Source: Prochlorococcus sp. AG-418-I20
GTDB lineage: Bacteria > Cyanobacteriota > Cyanobacteriia > PCC-6307 > Cyanobiaceae
Reading direction: 5' to 3'
Length of the DNA stretch: 64,000 nt
NCBI GenBank assembly: GCA_003214175.1
Contig: QCLZ01000005.1
Location: forward strand, 1 to 64,000
In this document: positions 39,058 through 47,543 of the stretch, piece by piece
Layout of the letters: each line of letters opens with the position of its first letter
Position numbering within the stretch: the stretch's first letter is position 1
Made by a program: the position numbers and the translations under genes
Notes under the pieces: model-generated
What the model saw: only the letters and a program-made list of their open reading frames with translations
Told to the model about the DNA's origin: nothing
Database searches by the model: none

Positions 39058-39339
39058 ATGAAAAATAAATCTATTTCACTACTTTTATTCCTTTTTGCTA
39101 CTTTTTTTGTTTCTGATTTTGTAGAAGCTAAATATTGGTTAATAATAGGAACATATAGACAGGGACCAGGAAGCAGGCCAGAAGTAAGTGGAATAACAAG
39201 TCCATCACTATATTCAATACCTATGCAGGATTTAGATACTTGTAAAAAAGCTGGAGAGAAAATTACAAAAGAAATATATAAACCAGTCTGGCAATTTGAT
39301 AGTAAATGGACTTGTGTTTTTAGCGGAGATTATAAATAA
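39058..39339 (+). CDS. Small secreted protein, 93 aa
   Basis: A clear signal peptide (about residues 1-24, SDFVEA then KYWL) precedes a mature chain of about 69 residues with two cysteines (DTCKKAG and WTCVFSG), which could form one disulfide outside the cytoplasm. The WLIIGTYRQGPGS block recurs in picocyanobacteria as I remember it. Function unknown. Confidence 0.65.
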   Translation: MKNKSISLLLFLFATFFVSDFVEAKYWLIIGTYRQGPGSRPEVSGITSPSLYSIPMQDLDTCKKAGEKITKEIYKPVWQFDSKWTCVFSGDYK

Positions 39340-39341
39340 AA

Positions 39342-39476
39342 TTACCTTTTTACATCATGGGCACAGCCATCACCCTTATAATTTTCACTTTCGTAAAAAT
39401 CATTTTTTGTTCCAAAATAAATGGTCAATAAAACAAAAGGTAAACTAAAAATAAATAAAATAGTTGTTAAATCCAT
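39342..39476 (-). CDS. Small membrane protein, 44 aa
   Basis: Hand translation from the ATG at 39476 gives a helix (MDLTTILFIFSLPFVLLTI) followed by YFGTKNDFYESENYKGDG and a polar tail. The order helix then FGTKN and YxGxGxAH looks like a conserved picocyanobacterial small protein, though no name is known to me. It is tail to tail with the secreted-protein gene, two bases apart. Confidence 0.65.
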   Translation of the reverse strand: MDLTTILFIFSLPFVLLTIYFGTKNDFYESENYKGDGCAHDVKR

Positions 39477-39535
39477 AATTTAGAACTTTGAGTTAAGAAG
39501 TTTATAAAAAAAACCAATTTTAAGAAAAAAAAGTA

Positions 39536-39661
39536 TTAATAATCTGTGGGACCTTTTATACCAAGGTAAAAGAATGCTCCTAATCCAACCAAAAGTAAAG
39601 AACCAGCTATGGCTGCAGAAGGAACAAAACCTCCAATTGCGAAGGAAGATAAATAGTACAT
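39536..39661 (-). CDS. Small membrane protein, 41 aa
   Basis: From the ATG at 39661 the frame gives MYYLSSFAIGGFVPSAAIAG then a hydrophobic helix ending FFYLGIKGPTDY. The single helix with Gly/Ala spacing and a short lumen- or cytosol-facing tail resembles low-molecular-mass photosynthetic subunits, but I cannot name one. It lies 59 bases upstream of the 44-aa gene on the same strand. Confidence 0.65.
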   Translation of the reverse strand: MYYLSSFAIGGFVPSAAIAGSLLLVGLGAFFYLGIKGPTDY

Positions 39662-39750
39662 CTATAAAACTAAAACTAGTTTGATAATATCAATAAAAAA
39701 TAGGTATTTGTAGAAAATTTTGACTCGAAGACAATTAGATAATATAAGTC

Positions 39751-39978
39751 TTATGCAACTAAAGTCGAATCTTCGTTATCAGCAGAAATTCTTATTCTTT
39801 CTTCCAACTTGGGCCCATATAACTCATTTCCCCAGATTTCAACTCTTGAATCATTTGGGGCCATAAAAGTAAGAATGTCAGTTGGAAATAAAACTCTCTC
39901 TAAGAAAAAATTTGATGGACCAATGCATCTCAAGACAACCATCCTACAGCCTTCATTTTTGTAAGAAAACTCAACCAT
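39751..39978 (-). CDS. DUF1830-like protein, 75 aa
   Basis: The block CRMVVLRCIGPSNFFLERVLFP with two cysteines and an aromatic-rich centre matches the cyanobacterial DUF1830 family. It is predicted soluble and mostly beta. Function unknown. It stands alone on the minus strand, downstream of the glucosylglycerate operon. Confidence 0.72.
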   Translation of the reverse strand: MVEFSYKNEGCRMVVLRCIGPSNFFLERVLFPTDILTFMAPNDSRVEIWGNELYGPKLEERIRISADNEDSTLVA

Positions 39979-40069
39979 CGCTTAAAAGCAAAATATTATT
40001 AATTAAATACTATTTAGAGCTATAAAAAATGTATAAAAATTTACTGAAAAAAAAGAAATTTAGAAAATA

Positions 40070-41014
40070 CTACAAATTCAATCCAGCCTCAACTAAATTT
40101 CTTTCCTGATCAATTAATAAAAGTGCGTAGGATTTTATAACATCAAAACTTTTATGAGGAATTGCAACATTAAGCATTCTCAAGAAATTAGATAATTTTT
40201 CATCTTGAAGGGCATTACCTTTCTGTAGAAACATTTCTTTTTCCTGATTTGTTTTCCACATATTCATGTACTCAATCTTCAAGGGCTTTAAGTGCCAAAT
40301 ATTGTCTATTAAAGTCCAAATATCTAAATATTCGTTAAGGTTATTTTGAATTTTTAATACATACGATGATTCATGAAGACTCAAATTTTTTGTATTTATG
40401 GGTCGATCATTTATGTCAATAGAATAAGGTTTTATTCCCAAAAACCATCCCTCAATAATTAATAAATCAGGATTCTCTAATCTCCAATGAGATCTATCTC
40501 CCAAACCATTTCTCAAAGATTTATCGAAAACTGGTACATTTAATTCACCATTTATCTTCCAATTTAATAATTTTTCATGCATCAATTTTACTGAGTGGCT
40601 ACCAGGAAACCCTCTTGAAACATTCCAAGGGTTATTCTTAATTGCTAATTTCATTTCATTTGACGGAAGATAAAAGTCGTCAATTGAAATAACCGCAATT
40701 TTGAAGTTAAATTTTAACGATATAGCTTCGAGCCATTTACCTAGCGTTGTTTTACCTGTACCAGGTAAAGCTGAGATTCCAATTATTTTTCTATCAGAAA
40801 AATTATTTTGAAATTTATAAGCCTGAGATAAAAGAGGTAAAGCTAAACCCCAAATCCAATCATCATTAACTTTTTTGTTCCAATATTGATCAATTGAAAG
40901 GATTTTTCTTTGATTATCCCAAAAATTGAACCAAGCATCCAAGGATTCCCAGCCAATATCAACAATTAATTTCTCAAATTTATCAAGAGGAAAACTAATA
41001 TCTAAATCTTTCAT
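40070..41014 (-). CDS. glyK: D-glycerate kinase, GLYK/uridine-kinase-like P-loop family
   Basis: The 314-residue protein has the P loop SALPGTGKTTL (about 81-91), a Walker B/substrate block ISIDDFYLPS, and the NPDLLIIEGWFLG region of plant-type glycerate 3-kinase. It would convert glycerate to 3-phosphoglycerate, either from photorespiration or from glucosylglycerate breakdown. It is four bases downstream of the phosphatase gene, which favours the second source here as well. Confidence 0.85.
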   Translation of the reverse strand: MKDLDISFPLDKFEKLIVDIGWESLDAWFNFWDNQRKILSIDQYWNKKVNDDWIWGLALPLLSQAYKFQNNFSDRKIIGISALPGTGKTTLGKWLEAISLKFNFKIAVISIDDFYLPSNEMKLAIKNNPWNVSRGFPGSHSVKLMHEKLLNWKINGELNVPVFDKSLRNGLGDRSHWRLENPDLLIIEGWFLGIKPYSIDINDRPINTKNLSLHESSYVLKIQNNLNEYLDIWTLIDNIWHLKPLKIEYMNMWKTNQEKEMFLQKGNALQDEKLSNFLRMLNVAIPHKSFDVIKSYALLLIDQERNLVEAGLNL

Positions 41015-41018
41015 CTTT

Positions 41019-41816
41019 CTAAAATAGTTCTCGCTTATTTATCAGTTTATTGATTTCATTTTTCCAACCATATCCATTGGGTTCAGAAGCCAAAGTAAAT
41101 TCCAAATCTTTTAATTGATCAAGTAAATTGAAGTTAGGCCCATCTATGCCAGGTATAACAATTCTAATATCTGAGTTTAAAAGTAGTGGTAAATCATTTG
41201 GAGAATCGCCTAAACCTATGATTTCAATATTTTGAACATTTGAATATTCTTTAAGAGCATTTATTGCTTTACCTTTATTAGATTTTGTAGATAATAAGTG
41301 ACACATTCTATTTCCCTTGAAAATATCAACATTGAACTTTTTACAATAGATATTAATTTTTTCTTCTAAATAACTTGGCGGATTTAAAAAAGGCATACTC
41401 CAATGCCTATCACGCATTAAATTCAATGAATCGCCTTCTAAGCCTGTGAGCTGAGTGGCTTCTTGATCAGTGAGATTATTAAGAGGAGTAAGTTCATAAT
41501 CGATTTCATTAGAAATAAAATTTAAGATTTCTTCAAGAGATTCGTATTTTATTCCAAGAATAATTTCTCCATTTACTCTTTTAAGAGATTCACCATATAT
41601 TGCTGCTCCATTTTCAACAATATAAGGATCCGTCAAGTTAAGTTCCTTTCTAATAACTTTTACTTCAGAAGCAGTTTTGCTTGTACAAAGAATTACGGGA
41701 ATAGATAGTTTTTGTAGTTTTTTTATAGTTTCTTTAGCAGGTGATAAATCATATGAGTGATCCATTAAAGTACCATCTACATCACTTACTACCCAAACAG
41801 AAGAATTTTCTATCAT
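41019..41816 (-). CDS. gpgP: Glucosyl/mannosyl-3-phosphoglycerate phosphatase (HAD superfamily)
   Basis: The 265-residue HAD protein has the nucleophile motif VSDVDGTLMD (D12), a motif II threonine/serine (ILCTSKTA), a lysine (SNKGKA) and the motif IV GLGDSPNDLPLL. It fits the MPGP-type subfamily with a C2 cap. With GpgS it would release free glucosylglycerate from glucosyl-3-phosphoglycerate. It begins two bases after the GH13 gene on the same strand. Confidence 0.85.
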   Translation of the reverse strand: MIENSSVWVVSDVDGTLMDHSYDLSPAKETIKKLQKLSIPVILCTSKTASEVKVIRKELNLTDPYIVENGAAIYGESLKRVNGEIILGIKYESLEEILNFISNEIDYELTPLNNLTDQEATQLTGLEGDSLNLMRDRHWSMPFLNPPSYLEEKINIYCKKFNVDIFKGNRMCHLLSTKSNKGKAINALKEYSNVQNIEIIGLGDSPNDLPLLLNSDIRIVIPGIDGPNFNLLDQLKDLEFTLASEPNGYGWKNEINKLINKRELF

Positions 41817-41818
41817 TT

Positions 41819-43579
41819 TTATAAAGCACTAAGCCAAATTACTTGAAAAGGTTCAAGACTAATATTTTTGCAATTGTATTTAGTAGATGTTAAAAAATCA
41901 TGGGTATTGAAATCATTATCAATTATTTGTGGTAAATCATTATCATTCAATTGATAATTTATTTTGTTTTCAGTCATATTATGAATTGCAAAAACAGACT
42001 CAGGACCTTTACTTCTTTTGATTACAACAATATCACTTCTACCTTTAGACAAACATTTCATTTCCGAACAAGGATGAAATTGATTTAATTTTGATCTGAC
42101 ATCCATAGCATTACGTAGATATTTTAAATTTCTGTTTGCGTTAGATTCAGGATTATTTAAAACTGATAAAAGATTGTCCCATTTAAATTTCTCTCTATTT
42201 AGGTCTCTCCTTTGACCTGTCATAGAAAATTTTTTAATATCATTTTCGGAAGCGAGTAAGGCTGGTAAATAAAACGCAGGGACTCCCTTCAGAGCTATAA
42301 CTAATAATTGAGTCAAAATAAATCTTTCATATTGTAATCTTTTAGCATCTCTACCGGAGTCTTCCATTGCGCTCCACCAACTAATATTTAGTTCATATGG
42401 CTTATCTACCCCACTCGATAAACGTCTATGACTTACTAACCCACCTCTTTTCTCACAATTAATTAGTAGATTTTTTATTCTATGCTCATTCATAAGGCCC
42501 TCTAGAGCTCTTAACCCAATACCATCATGTGATGCCGTGAAATTAAAAAGAGTAGTGTGAGTAGGTAATTTTGGCCAGTCAAAAATCCATGAGTTTAAAA
42601 TATCAGCTCTAGAAGTAATAATTGCTTCTAAAAGAAGAGGGGGTAATGGAAAATTATATGCCATATGGGCTTCATCTTCTGGCATCAGATAAGATAAATT
42701 TTCCTTCTGGGGAACATTAGTTTCCGTTATTAGCACGCCATCTTTAAGAAGATTACTTAAGAGGATTCTTAAGATTTTTACTATCGAGTGAGCTTTAGGT
42801 AAATGTAAACAAGTTGTACCTGATTCCTTCCAAATAAATCCTACAGCATCAAGCCTTAACCATTTAATCCCATTAGATAAATAAGTGATAATTAAATTTA
42901 GAAACTCAACAGACATTTTTGGATTATGCCAGTTCAAATCAATTTGATCTGGACCAAAAGTTGTCCAAACTTGTTTAGGACCATCCTGCGTATTAATTTT
43001 AGAAAATAGGGATGAACTTCTTGGTCTAACTACATTTGACCAGTCAAGATTTTGATCAGGAGAAAAGATATTGGATATTCCTGGTTCTTTAGATTTAATA
43101 AATTGTTGAACCCATAGATGAGAGGAAGAAACATGATTAAGTACTAAATCAGCCATCAAAAAATGATTTTTCGAAATACTTTTAAGATCATCCCAATCCC
43201 CAAATTTTTCTTCCAGTGAATCATAACTTGAAACTGCAAAACCCCCATCGCTTGTAGATTTTAGAAAAGGGAGAATATGTACAACTTTGGAAAGACCGAC
43301 AAAATATTTGTTCAATAAATCACGAAGAGTAATTAATGTTGGCTCATCATTTTTATAAATACTATCTGCATAAGTAATTAAAACAGAATATGATTCATCC
43401 CACCTTTTATTATTGCTTATTTCTTCATAAGAAGATTTCTCTGAGAAATCATCTAAAATCTGTAATAATTGATTTGAAATAAAATTAATTTCTTCTGTAG
43501 TATTATTTGAATAAATTGTTTTCAACAATTTACAAAGTTTAAATCTATCCAATTTTTTCTCTGAATCAATTTTCTTCAC
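41819..43579 (-). CDS. GH13 (subfamily 18-like) phosphorylase, probably glucosylglycerate phosphorylase
   Basis: The 586-residue protein has a (beta/alpha)8 glycosidase core with DLVLNHVSSSH (144-154), the nucleophile in WLRLDAVGF (D244), acid/base in ITETNVP (E286) and a third Asp in ASHDGIG (D352). It is the type usually annotated sucrose phosphorylase. Placement with GpgP and glycerate kinase suggests phosphorolysis of glucosylglycerate to glucose-1-phosphate and glycerate. Sucrose as the substrate remains possible. Confidence 0.82.
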   Translation of the reverse strand: MKKIDSEKKLDRFKLCKLLKTIYSNNTTEEINFISNQLLQILDDFSEKSSYEEISNNKRWDESYSVLITYADSIYKNDEPTLITLRDLLNKYFVGLSKVVHILPFLKSTSDGGFAVSSYDSLEEKFGDWDDLKSISKNHFLMADLVLNHVSSSHLWVQQFIKSKEPGISNIFSPDQNLDWSNVVRPRSSSLFSKINTQDGPKQVWTTFGPDQIDLNWHNPKMSVEFLNLIITYLSNGIKWLRLDAVGFIWKESGTTCLHLPKAHSIVKILRILLSNLLKDGVLITETNVPQKENLSYLMPEDEAHMAYNFPLPPLLLEAIITSRADILNSWIFDWPKLPTHTTLFNFTASHDGIGLRALEGLMNEHRIKNLLINCEKRGGLVSHRRLSSGVDKPYELNISWWSAMEDSGRDAKRLQYERFILTQLLVIALKGVPAFYLPALLASENDIKKFSMTGQRRDLNREKFKWDNLLSVLNNPESNANRNLKYLRNAMDVRSKLNQFHPCSEMKCLSKGRSDIVVIKRSKGPESVFAIHNMTENKINYQLNDNDLPQIIDNDFNTHDFLTSTKYNCKNISLEPFQVIWLSAL

Positions 43580-43629
43580 TTTGAAAAAATCACCGAAGTA
43601 TTAACACTATTCTGCACATCAATTAGAAA

Positions 43630-44847
43630 ATGGACTTTCAACAAGGGTTAATCACAACAATACATGAGTACGGTGTAACGAGTGATCTACTTAAGGAATT
43701 AAATAAAAATCTGAAAAAAAGAGCAACAAGTATTTTAATTCCTTGCCTATATGAGGAATTTGAGCGAGCAGCTCTTAAAGATATAAGAGAAGTTTTAAGA
43801 AACCTTACAGGATTAAATGAATTAGTAATTGCCCTTTCAGCAAAAACTTTAGAGCAAGTTAAAGCTGCTAAATCATTTTTCGACTCTATGCCATTCCCGG
43901 TTCATGTTCAATGGACTAATTCTCCCTCTGTAATAGAGCTTTTAAAAAACCAAGAATCAAATGGCTTAGAACTTTTGGGAACTCCTGGAAAAGGATGGGC
44001 TGTCTGGCAAGGCATAGGTGTTGCTACAAGAAAATCAGAGGTTGTTGCTCTTTTTGATGCCGATATAAGAACTTTTAGTCCTTTATATCCCTCTAGAATG
44101 ATACTTCCGCTTCTGGATGAATCATACGGAATATCTTATGTAAAAGCTTTTTATAGTAGATTATCACTAGAAACAAACCAACTACAGGGTAGAGCTACAA
44201 GATTATTTGTTGGTCCCCTTTTAGCAAGTTTAGAGCAGTTAGTAGGGAAAGGTCCTTTTTTACAATATCTTCAATCATTTAGATATCCATTAGCAGGTGA
44301 GTTTGCTTTTACCAAAGACCTTGCTATGAATTTAAGAATACCTTGCGACTGGGGGTTAGAAATAGGTTTATTATCAGAAGTTTATAGAAACGTAAGAACC
44401 TCTAAAATAGCCCAAGTTGATCTAGGTTTGTTTGATCATAAGCATAAGAACATTGGTGATTCATCAAAAGAAGGATTACAAAAAATGTGTACTGAAATCC
44501 TTTCAAGTGTTTTGAGGGGTCTCATGGAGCATCAAGCCGAAACTTTAACTAGTACTCAGCTTGCAACTTTAGAAGTTCTTTACAAAAGAGTAGGAGAAGA
44601 CAGGGTAAAGCAATTTGGATTAGATTCAGCAGTAAATCAGCTTCCCTATGATAGACATGAAGAAGAACTATCAGTGCAAAAATTTGCAAAACTATTGAGA
44701 CCAGCTACTCAAGATTACCTAGCTTCTCCTACGACACAGCAATTACCAAGTTGGTCTAGAGTTCTTTCATGTGAAAACAAACTGCAAGAAGACTTAGCCA
44801 TTGCGGGGTCAAAAGATATAAAGGCAGCGAAACAACTAGTAAGTTAA
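43630..44847 (+). CDS. gpgS: Glucosyl-3-phosphoglycerate synthase
   Basis: The 405-residue GT81-type glycosyltransferase has SILIPCLYEEFE at the N terminus and the metal-binding DAD in VALFDADIRTF (143-145), with LGTPGKGWAVWQGI before it. It joins ADP-glucose or GDP-glucose to 3-phosphoglycerate in the first step of glucosylglycerate synthesis, a solute used under nitrogen limitation and salt in cyanobacteria. It diverges from the GH13-gpgP-glyK operon with 50 bases between. Confidence 0.92.
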   Translation: MDFQQGLITTIHEYGVTSDLLKELNKNLKKRATSILIPCLYEEFERAALKDIREVLRNLTGLNELVIALSAKTLEQVKAAKSFFDSMPFPVHVQWTNSPSVIELLKNQESNGLELLGTPGKGWAVWQGIGVATRKSEVVALFDADIRTFSPLYPSRMILPLLDESYGISYVKAFYSRLSLETNQLQGRATRLFVGPLLASLEQLVGKGPFLQYLQSFRYPLAGEFAFTKDLAMNLRIPCDWGLEIGLLSEVYRNVRTSKIAQVDLGLFDHKHKNIGDSSKEGLQKMCTEILSSVLRGLMEHQAETLTSTQLATLEVLYKRVGEDRVKQFGLDSAVNQLPYDRHEEELSVQKFAKLLRPATQDYLASPTTQQLPSWSRVLSCENKLQEDLAIAGSKDIKAAKQLVS

Positions 44848-44909
44848 GCCAGGTAGTTATTGATAAATTATTATGAGTTTAAAAAAAATATTGAAGTAAG
44901 ATCAAAAAA

Positions 44910-45089
44910 TTAATATTCACATCTTATAAGGTCTATACTGTTTGGATGATCATTAATGTACTTATTAAACTCCATAGCAAGAGCTTTGGCTTCGAAAGCG
45001 TCATAAGCATAAAAACAATTTACTAATCTTATATTTCTAAAGTCACGATAATAAACTGTATATGGTTTTAAATTATAATTATTTATCAT
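44910..45089 (-). CDS. Small hypothetical protein, 59 aa
   Basis: From the ATG at 45089 the frame is open for 59 codons: MINNYNLKPYTVYYRDF, then AYDAFEAKALAMEFNKYI and a polar end. The helix with alternating Ala/Glu and the aromatic N terminus look like a real folded protein. Not recognised. It is convergent with gpgS. Confidence 0.55.
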   Translation of the reverse strand: MINNYNLKPYTVYYRDFRNIRLVNCFYAYDAFEAKALAMEFNKYINDHPNSIDLIRCEY

Positions 45090-45190
45090 GATATTTTGCT
45101 ATGAGTAATTTATCTATATTTCTAAAATGCATACAAACAATTATAAAGAGTATATCTTTTGTGGTTATCAAAATAATTTATTCCAATAAT

Positions 45191-45319
45191 TTATAAAAAC
45201 TTATTAGAGTCTGTTTTTTCTTTTTTTTTATTTTGCTTCTTACCTTCTATCAAAAATACAAATTTAGATAAAATGTTGCCAAAAAAAGGTACCCAAAACT
45301 TTTCATACAAAAAATTCAT
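45191..45319 (-). CDS. Small basic ORF, 42 aa
   Basis: The frame from the ATG at 45319 reads MNFLYEKFWVPFFGNILSKF then a strongly basic tail GKKQNKKKEK. An amphipathic or membrane-attached N terminus is likely. It lies directly after the 57-aa ORF on the same strand (six bases). It may be real or chance; homologues would settle it. Confidence 0.4.
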   Translation of the reverse strand: MNFLYEKFWVPFFGNILSKFVFLIEGKKQNKKKEKTDSNKFL

Positions 45320-45325
45320 TATCTA

Positions 45326-45499
45326 TCAGGCAGCTATTGAATCATTATCTTGAAATTTAGTTGTTTTAATATTCTTCAAATCAATTGAATTAAAAATATG
45401 TTGAATAAGTAAAAAATCAAGCTCACCTTTCAATAGATCTACATCAGAGTCCAATAGATCATCTACAAAATAATCAAAAGTATCAGAAAGAAAATTCAC
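45326..45499 (-). CDS. Small acidic ORF, 57 aa, GTG start
   Basis: From GTG at 45499: NFLSDTFDYFVDDLLDSDVD then a mixed helix and the tail DNDSIAA. It is strongly acidic in the first half. It overlaps the end of a 40-aa membrane ORF on the same strand by 17 bases. Not recognised. Confidence 0.45.
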   Translation of the reverse strand: MNFLSDTFDYFVDDLLDSDVDLLKGELDFLLIQHIFNSIDLKNIKTTKFQDNDSIAA

Positions 45500-45605
45500 A
45501 ATAAAAATATTTATTTAAAATATTATTATTGCCTTGAAAATAAAAGTCAACTAAATATACAAAAAATATTATTAATAAAATTATCGAAGAAAAGATTTTA
45601 TCCAT
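45483..45605 (-). CDS. Possible 40-aa membrane peptide
   Basis: From the ATG at 45605: a hydrophobic helix (MDKIFSSIILLIIFFVYLV) and a polar tail NNNILNKYFYCEFSF. The overlap with the next ORF and the AT-rich sequence make chance translation possible. The stretch 45606-45763 upstream contains nothing I can support. Confidence 0.35.
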   Translation of the reverse strand: MDKIFSSIILLIIFFVYLVDFYFQGNNNILNKYFYCEFSF

Positions 45606-45763
45606 AGCAAAAGAAAATTTAAATTAGTCAGAGTTTAAAGAAATTTGCTTATAATAAATAAATTGTTTGTAGATAATTATTTATGTGCAGATAACAAAAA
45701 ATAAGGCTTACTACACTTATTTAAATCTTTATATAAGGTAAACCAATATAAACTCAATTTATC

Positions 45764-46090
45764 CTAAAAATTATTTGTATTTTTTATGAGTTCGAAGTAT
45801 CCATTTTTATTCAATAAGTATTTATCAAACCAAAGGCTTAAGAGATTATCTAATCCGATTCCATTCATTTTATTAACTTGAGAAGATTTATAATCAGATA
45901 GTGCAAGTAATAAATAAGGGAAAATCATATCAGAAACTCCTTTTGGCAGTTTATCTATAGGCAACCCGTGCGCTCTATCCCATAAAATTTGCATATCCTG
46001 GGAAAATATGGAGCTCCAATAATTAAAATTACAATATAATTTCTCAGGGGGTAGCAGATTCAGTGATAGATGGGAAGATGAAGACTTCAT
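45764..46090 (-). CDS. Hypothetical protein, 108 aa
   Basis: A soluble, aromatic-rich protein: NYWSSIFSQDMQILWDRAHG, LPKGVSDMIFPYLLLALSDY and a C-terminal helix. No known motif, one cysteine. Base composition is like its neighbours. Function not recognised. Confidence 0.6.
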   Translation of the reverse strand: MKSSSSHLSLNLLPPEKLYCNFNYWSSIFSQDMQILWDRAHGLPIDKLPKGVSDMIFPYLLLALSDYKSSQVNKMNGIGLDNLLSLWFDKYLLNKNGYFELIKNTNNF

Positions 46091-46221
46091 GATTCATTAA
46101 TATTTTATGGGTTAATTGATTTAAGGATTTTCAAATAGTAATTAATAATTCCAGACAATTAAAGAACCCTAAAATTAATACAAACATATAGTAACGCATA
46201 GTTCAGCACTTATCAACACTT

Positions 46222-46620
46222 TTAATCATTAAATTCATCCAACATTTCTTTAAACTTCAAGAAAGAAATAAATTTCTTATAAGTTTGTAAATCAAAATCA
46301 TTTTGATTTATTTGTTTTGCAAGATTTATTTTATTTGGATTATTTTGATTAAGTATTTGTGTATTCATCTTAAATTTACTATTTTTAGTTAAATCTGTAG
46401 AATTATCAGATAAATCATTTAAATCATTTTTAAACTTTTGATATGATTGATTTAAGGTTCCAGTTTTATAGCTAAAAATACCTCTTATACTCAGTGCTTC
46501 CTCTACCAAAATACTAATTATTTTTGAATTACTTAAATTATTTTCTATGCTCAATTTATCAATTATTTTCATAACATCTTCTCTGGGAATAAAACCAACT
46601 CTTTTTTTCTTTGTAGGCAT
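46222..46620 (-). CDS. Ribbon-helix-helix-like DNA-binding protein, 132 aa
   Basis: The first 55 residues look like a CopG/Arc-type ribbon-helix-helix: a basic start TKKKRVGFIPREDVMKIID followed by two helices with NNLSNSKIISILVEEAL. The rest is Asn/Lys/Leu-rich and probably disordered with a C-terminal helix. A 12-bp hairpin lies in its 5' leader and a nine-base word from it recurs just beyond the stop, which suggests self-regulation. Target genes unknown. Confidence 0.6.
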   Translation of the reverse strand: MPTKKKRVGFIPREDVMKIIDKLSIENNLSNSKIISILVEEALSIRGIFSYKTGTLNQSYQKFKNDLNDLSDNSTDLTKNSKFKMNTQILNQNNPNKINLAKQINQNDFDLQTYKKFISFLKFKEMLDEFND

Positions 46621-46636
46621 TTATAAATAAATTAAA

Positions 46637-46667
46637 GTACAGCACTTAACTTTAATAAGTGTTGCAC
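46637..46667 (-). repeat. 12-bp inverted repeat in the leader of the RHH-like gene
   Basis: Arms at 46637-46648 and 46656-46667, loop seven bases. Ten of twelve pairs are Watson-Crick; in the minus-strand transcript the other two become G-U pairs, so the RNA could form a full stem 17 bases before the start codon. The nine bases CAGCACTTA of one arm (46640-46648) also occur at 46204-46212, just past the stop. It could be an operator or an RNA hairpin. No T tract follows. Confidence 0.55.
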
Positions 46668-46918
46668 TATATTCATAATAAGTCAATAACTTATGAATGA
46701 TCATACGAACAAGCTAATTTTTACTAACCCATGAATAGTTTTCTATACTAAAAAGAATATCTATATAATGAAAGAAATGATCCCTATGTAGAAAACAAAA
46801 TAAGGTATGTTTTATAAAAATTTAAATTTAGTATTTAAATAATTAAGAACTTTGTTTCTTGACTAATGATATACAAAACCTTAACCATAATTAAAATAAA
46901 TATAAAATCAAAAAATCT
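46668..46918. other. Gene-free intergenic stretch
   Basis: About 250 bases of AT-rich sequence between the RHH-like gene and the next plus-strand gene. I see no ORF with support, no tRNA and no clear terminator. It should contain the promoters of both genes. Confidence 0.5.
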
Positions 46919-47215
46919 ATGACTGTCCATCAAGATTACGAAATAAAAATCAATCTAAATGAATTGATTGAGAAAAGAATTCCATGCTGTGATTTACTTC
47001 ACCCAGACCATTGTCTGACAGAAAAACAAGTATCTGAAATTGCACATGACATTCGAATGGATTTAAATTTGCATGATGTTTATAAACAAGTTGATCAGCA
47101 CATCATGAATTATGTTAATGCAGCTGGCATAGATAACAAAGAGCATTGGGTAGAACCTAAGCTTCCAGATTTGGATAGAGATCTAAAGGAAGAAGTTGGT
47201 ATAGAATTTGATTAA
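46919..47215 (+). CDS. Hypothetical protein, 98 aa
   Basis: A soluble, acidic protein with an HPDHCLTEKQVSEIAHDIRM block carrying Cys and His (also PCCDLLHP), then a helix and an acidic tail EEVGIEFD. The CC/H cluster (C23, C24, H28, H31, C32) could bind a metal, but this is only a pattern. Not recognised. Confidence 0.6.
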   Translation: MTVHQDYEIKINLNELIEKRIPCCDLLHPDHCLTEKQVSEIAHDIRMDLNLHDVYKQVDQHIMNYVNAAGIDNKEHWVEPKLPDLDRDLKEEVGIEFD

Positions 47216-47233
47216 TTTTTTTTTAGAAAACAA

Positions 47234-47383
47234 TTAATATATATACTTTTTTTCTAAATCATCAATTAATTTATAAATACTTTGCGCTGATCTCTTTCTT
47301 TTTTTTAAAATTGAAAAAATAATAAATCCTATAAAAACAACAAGAATAGGTGTAAAGATTATAATTTCATTATTCATAACCAT
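47234..47383 (-). CDS. Small membrane protein, 49 aa
   Basis: From the ATG at 47383 (or 47377): one hydrophobic helix (IIIFTPILVVFIGFIIFSI) followed by a basic KKRKRSA and an amphipathic end LIDDLEKKY. This is a type found often beside photosynthesis genes, but no name is known to me. Confidence 0.6.
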   Translation of the reverse strand: MVMNNEIIIFTPILVVFIGFIIFSILKKRKRSAQSIYKLIDDLEKKYIY

Positions 47384-47543
47384 CAAATAAAGATATATTA
47401 AATAAATTATTAAAAAATTAACCTAAATAAAATAGGTACTTTATACAAATATTTTCACTATAAACAATTAAGATTTTTTATAAAAAAATGAAACAACAAA
47501 AAATTTTTTATAAATTGATTAAGAATCAAACATTTTTTTCATA

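Noticed and set aside
40031-40110. Short plus-strand frame starting MYKNLLKKKKF
   Set aside because: Only 26 codons, low-complexity, and it runs into the 3' end of glyK on the other strand.
43580-43629. NtcA site before gpgS
   Set aside because: A GTA occurs at 43598, but the matching TAC at the right spacing is missing, so there is no acceptable site in the gap.
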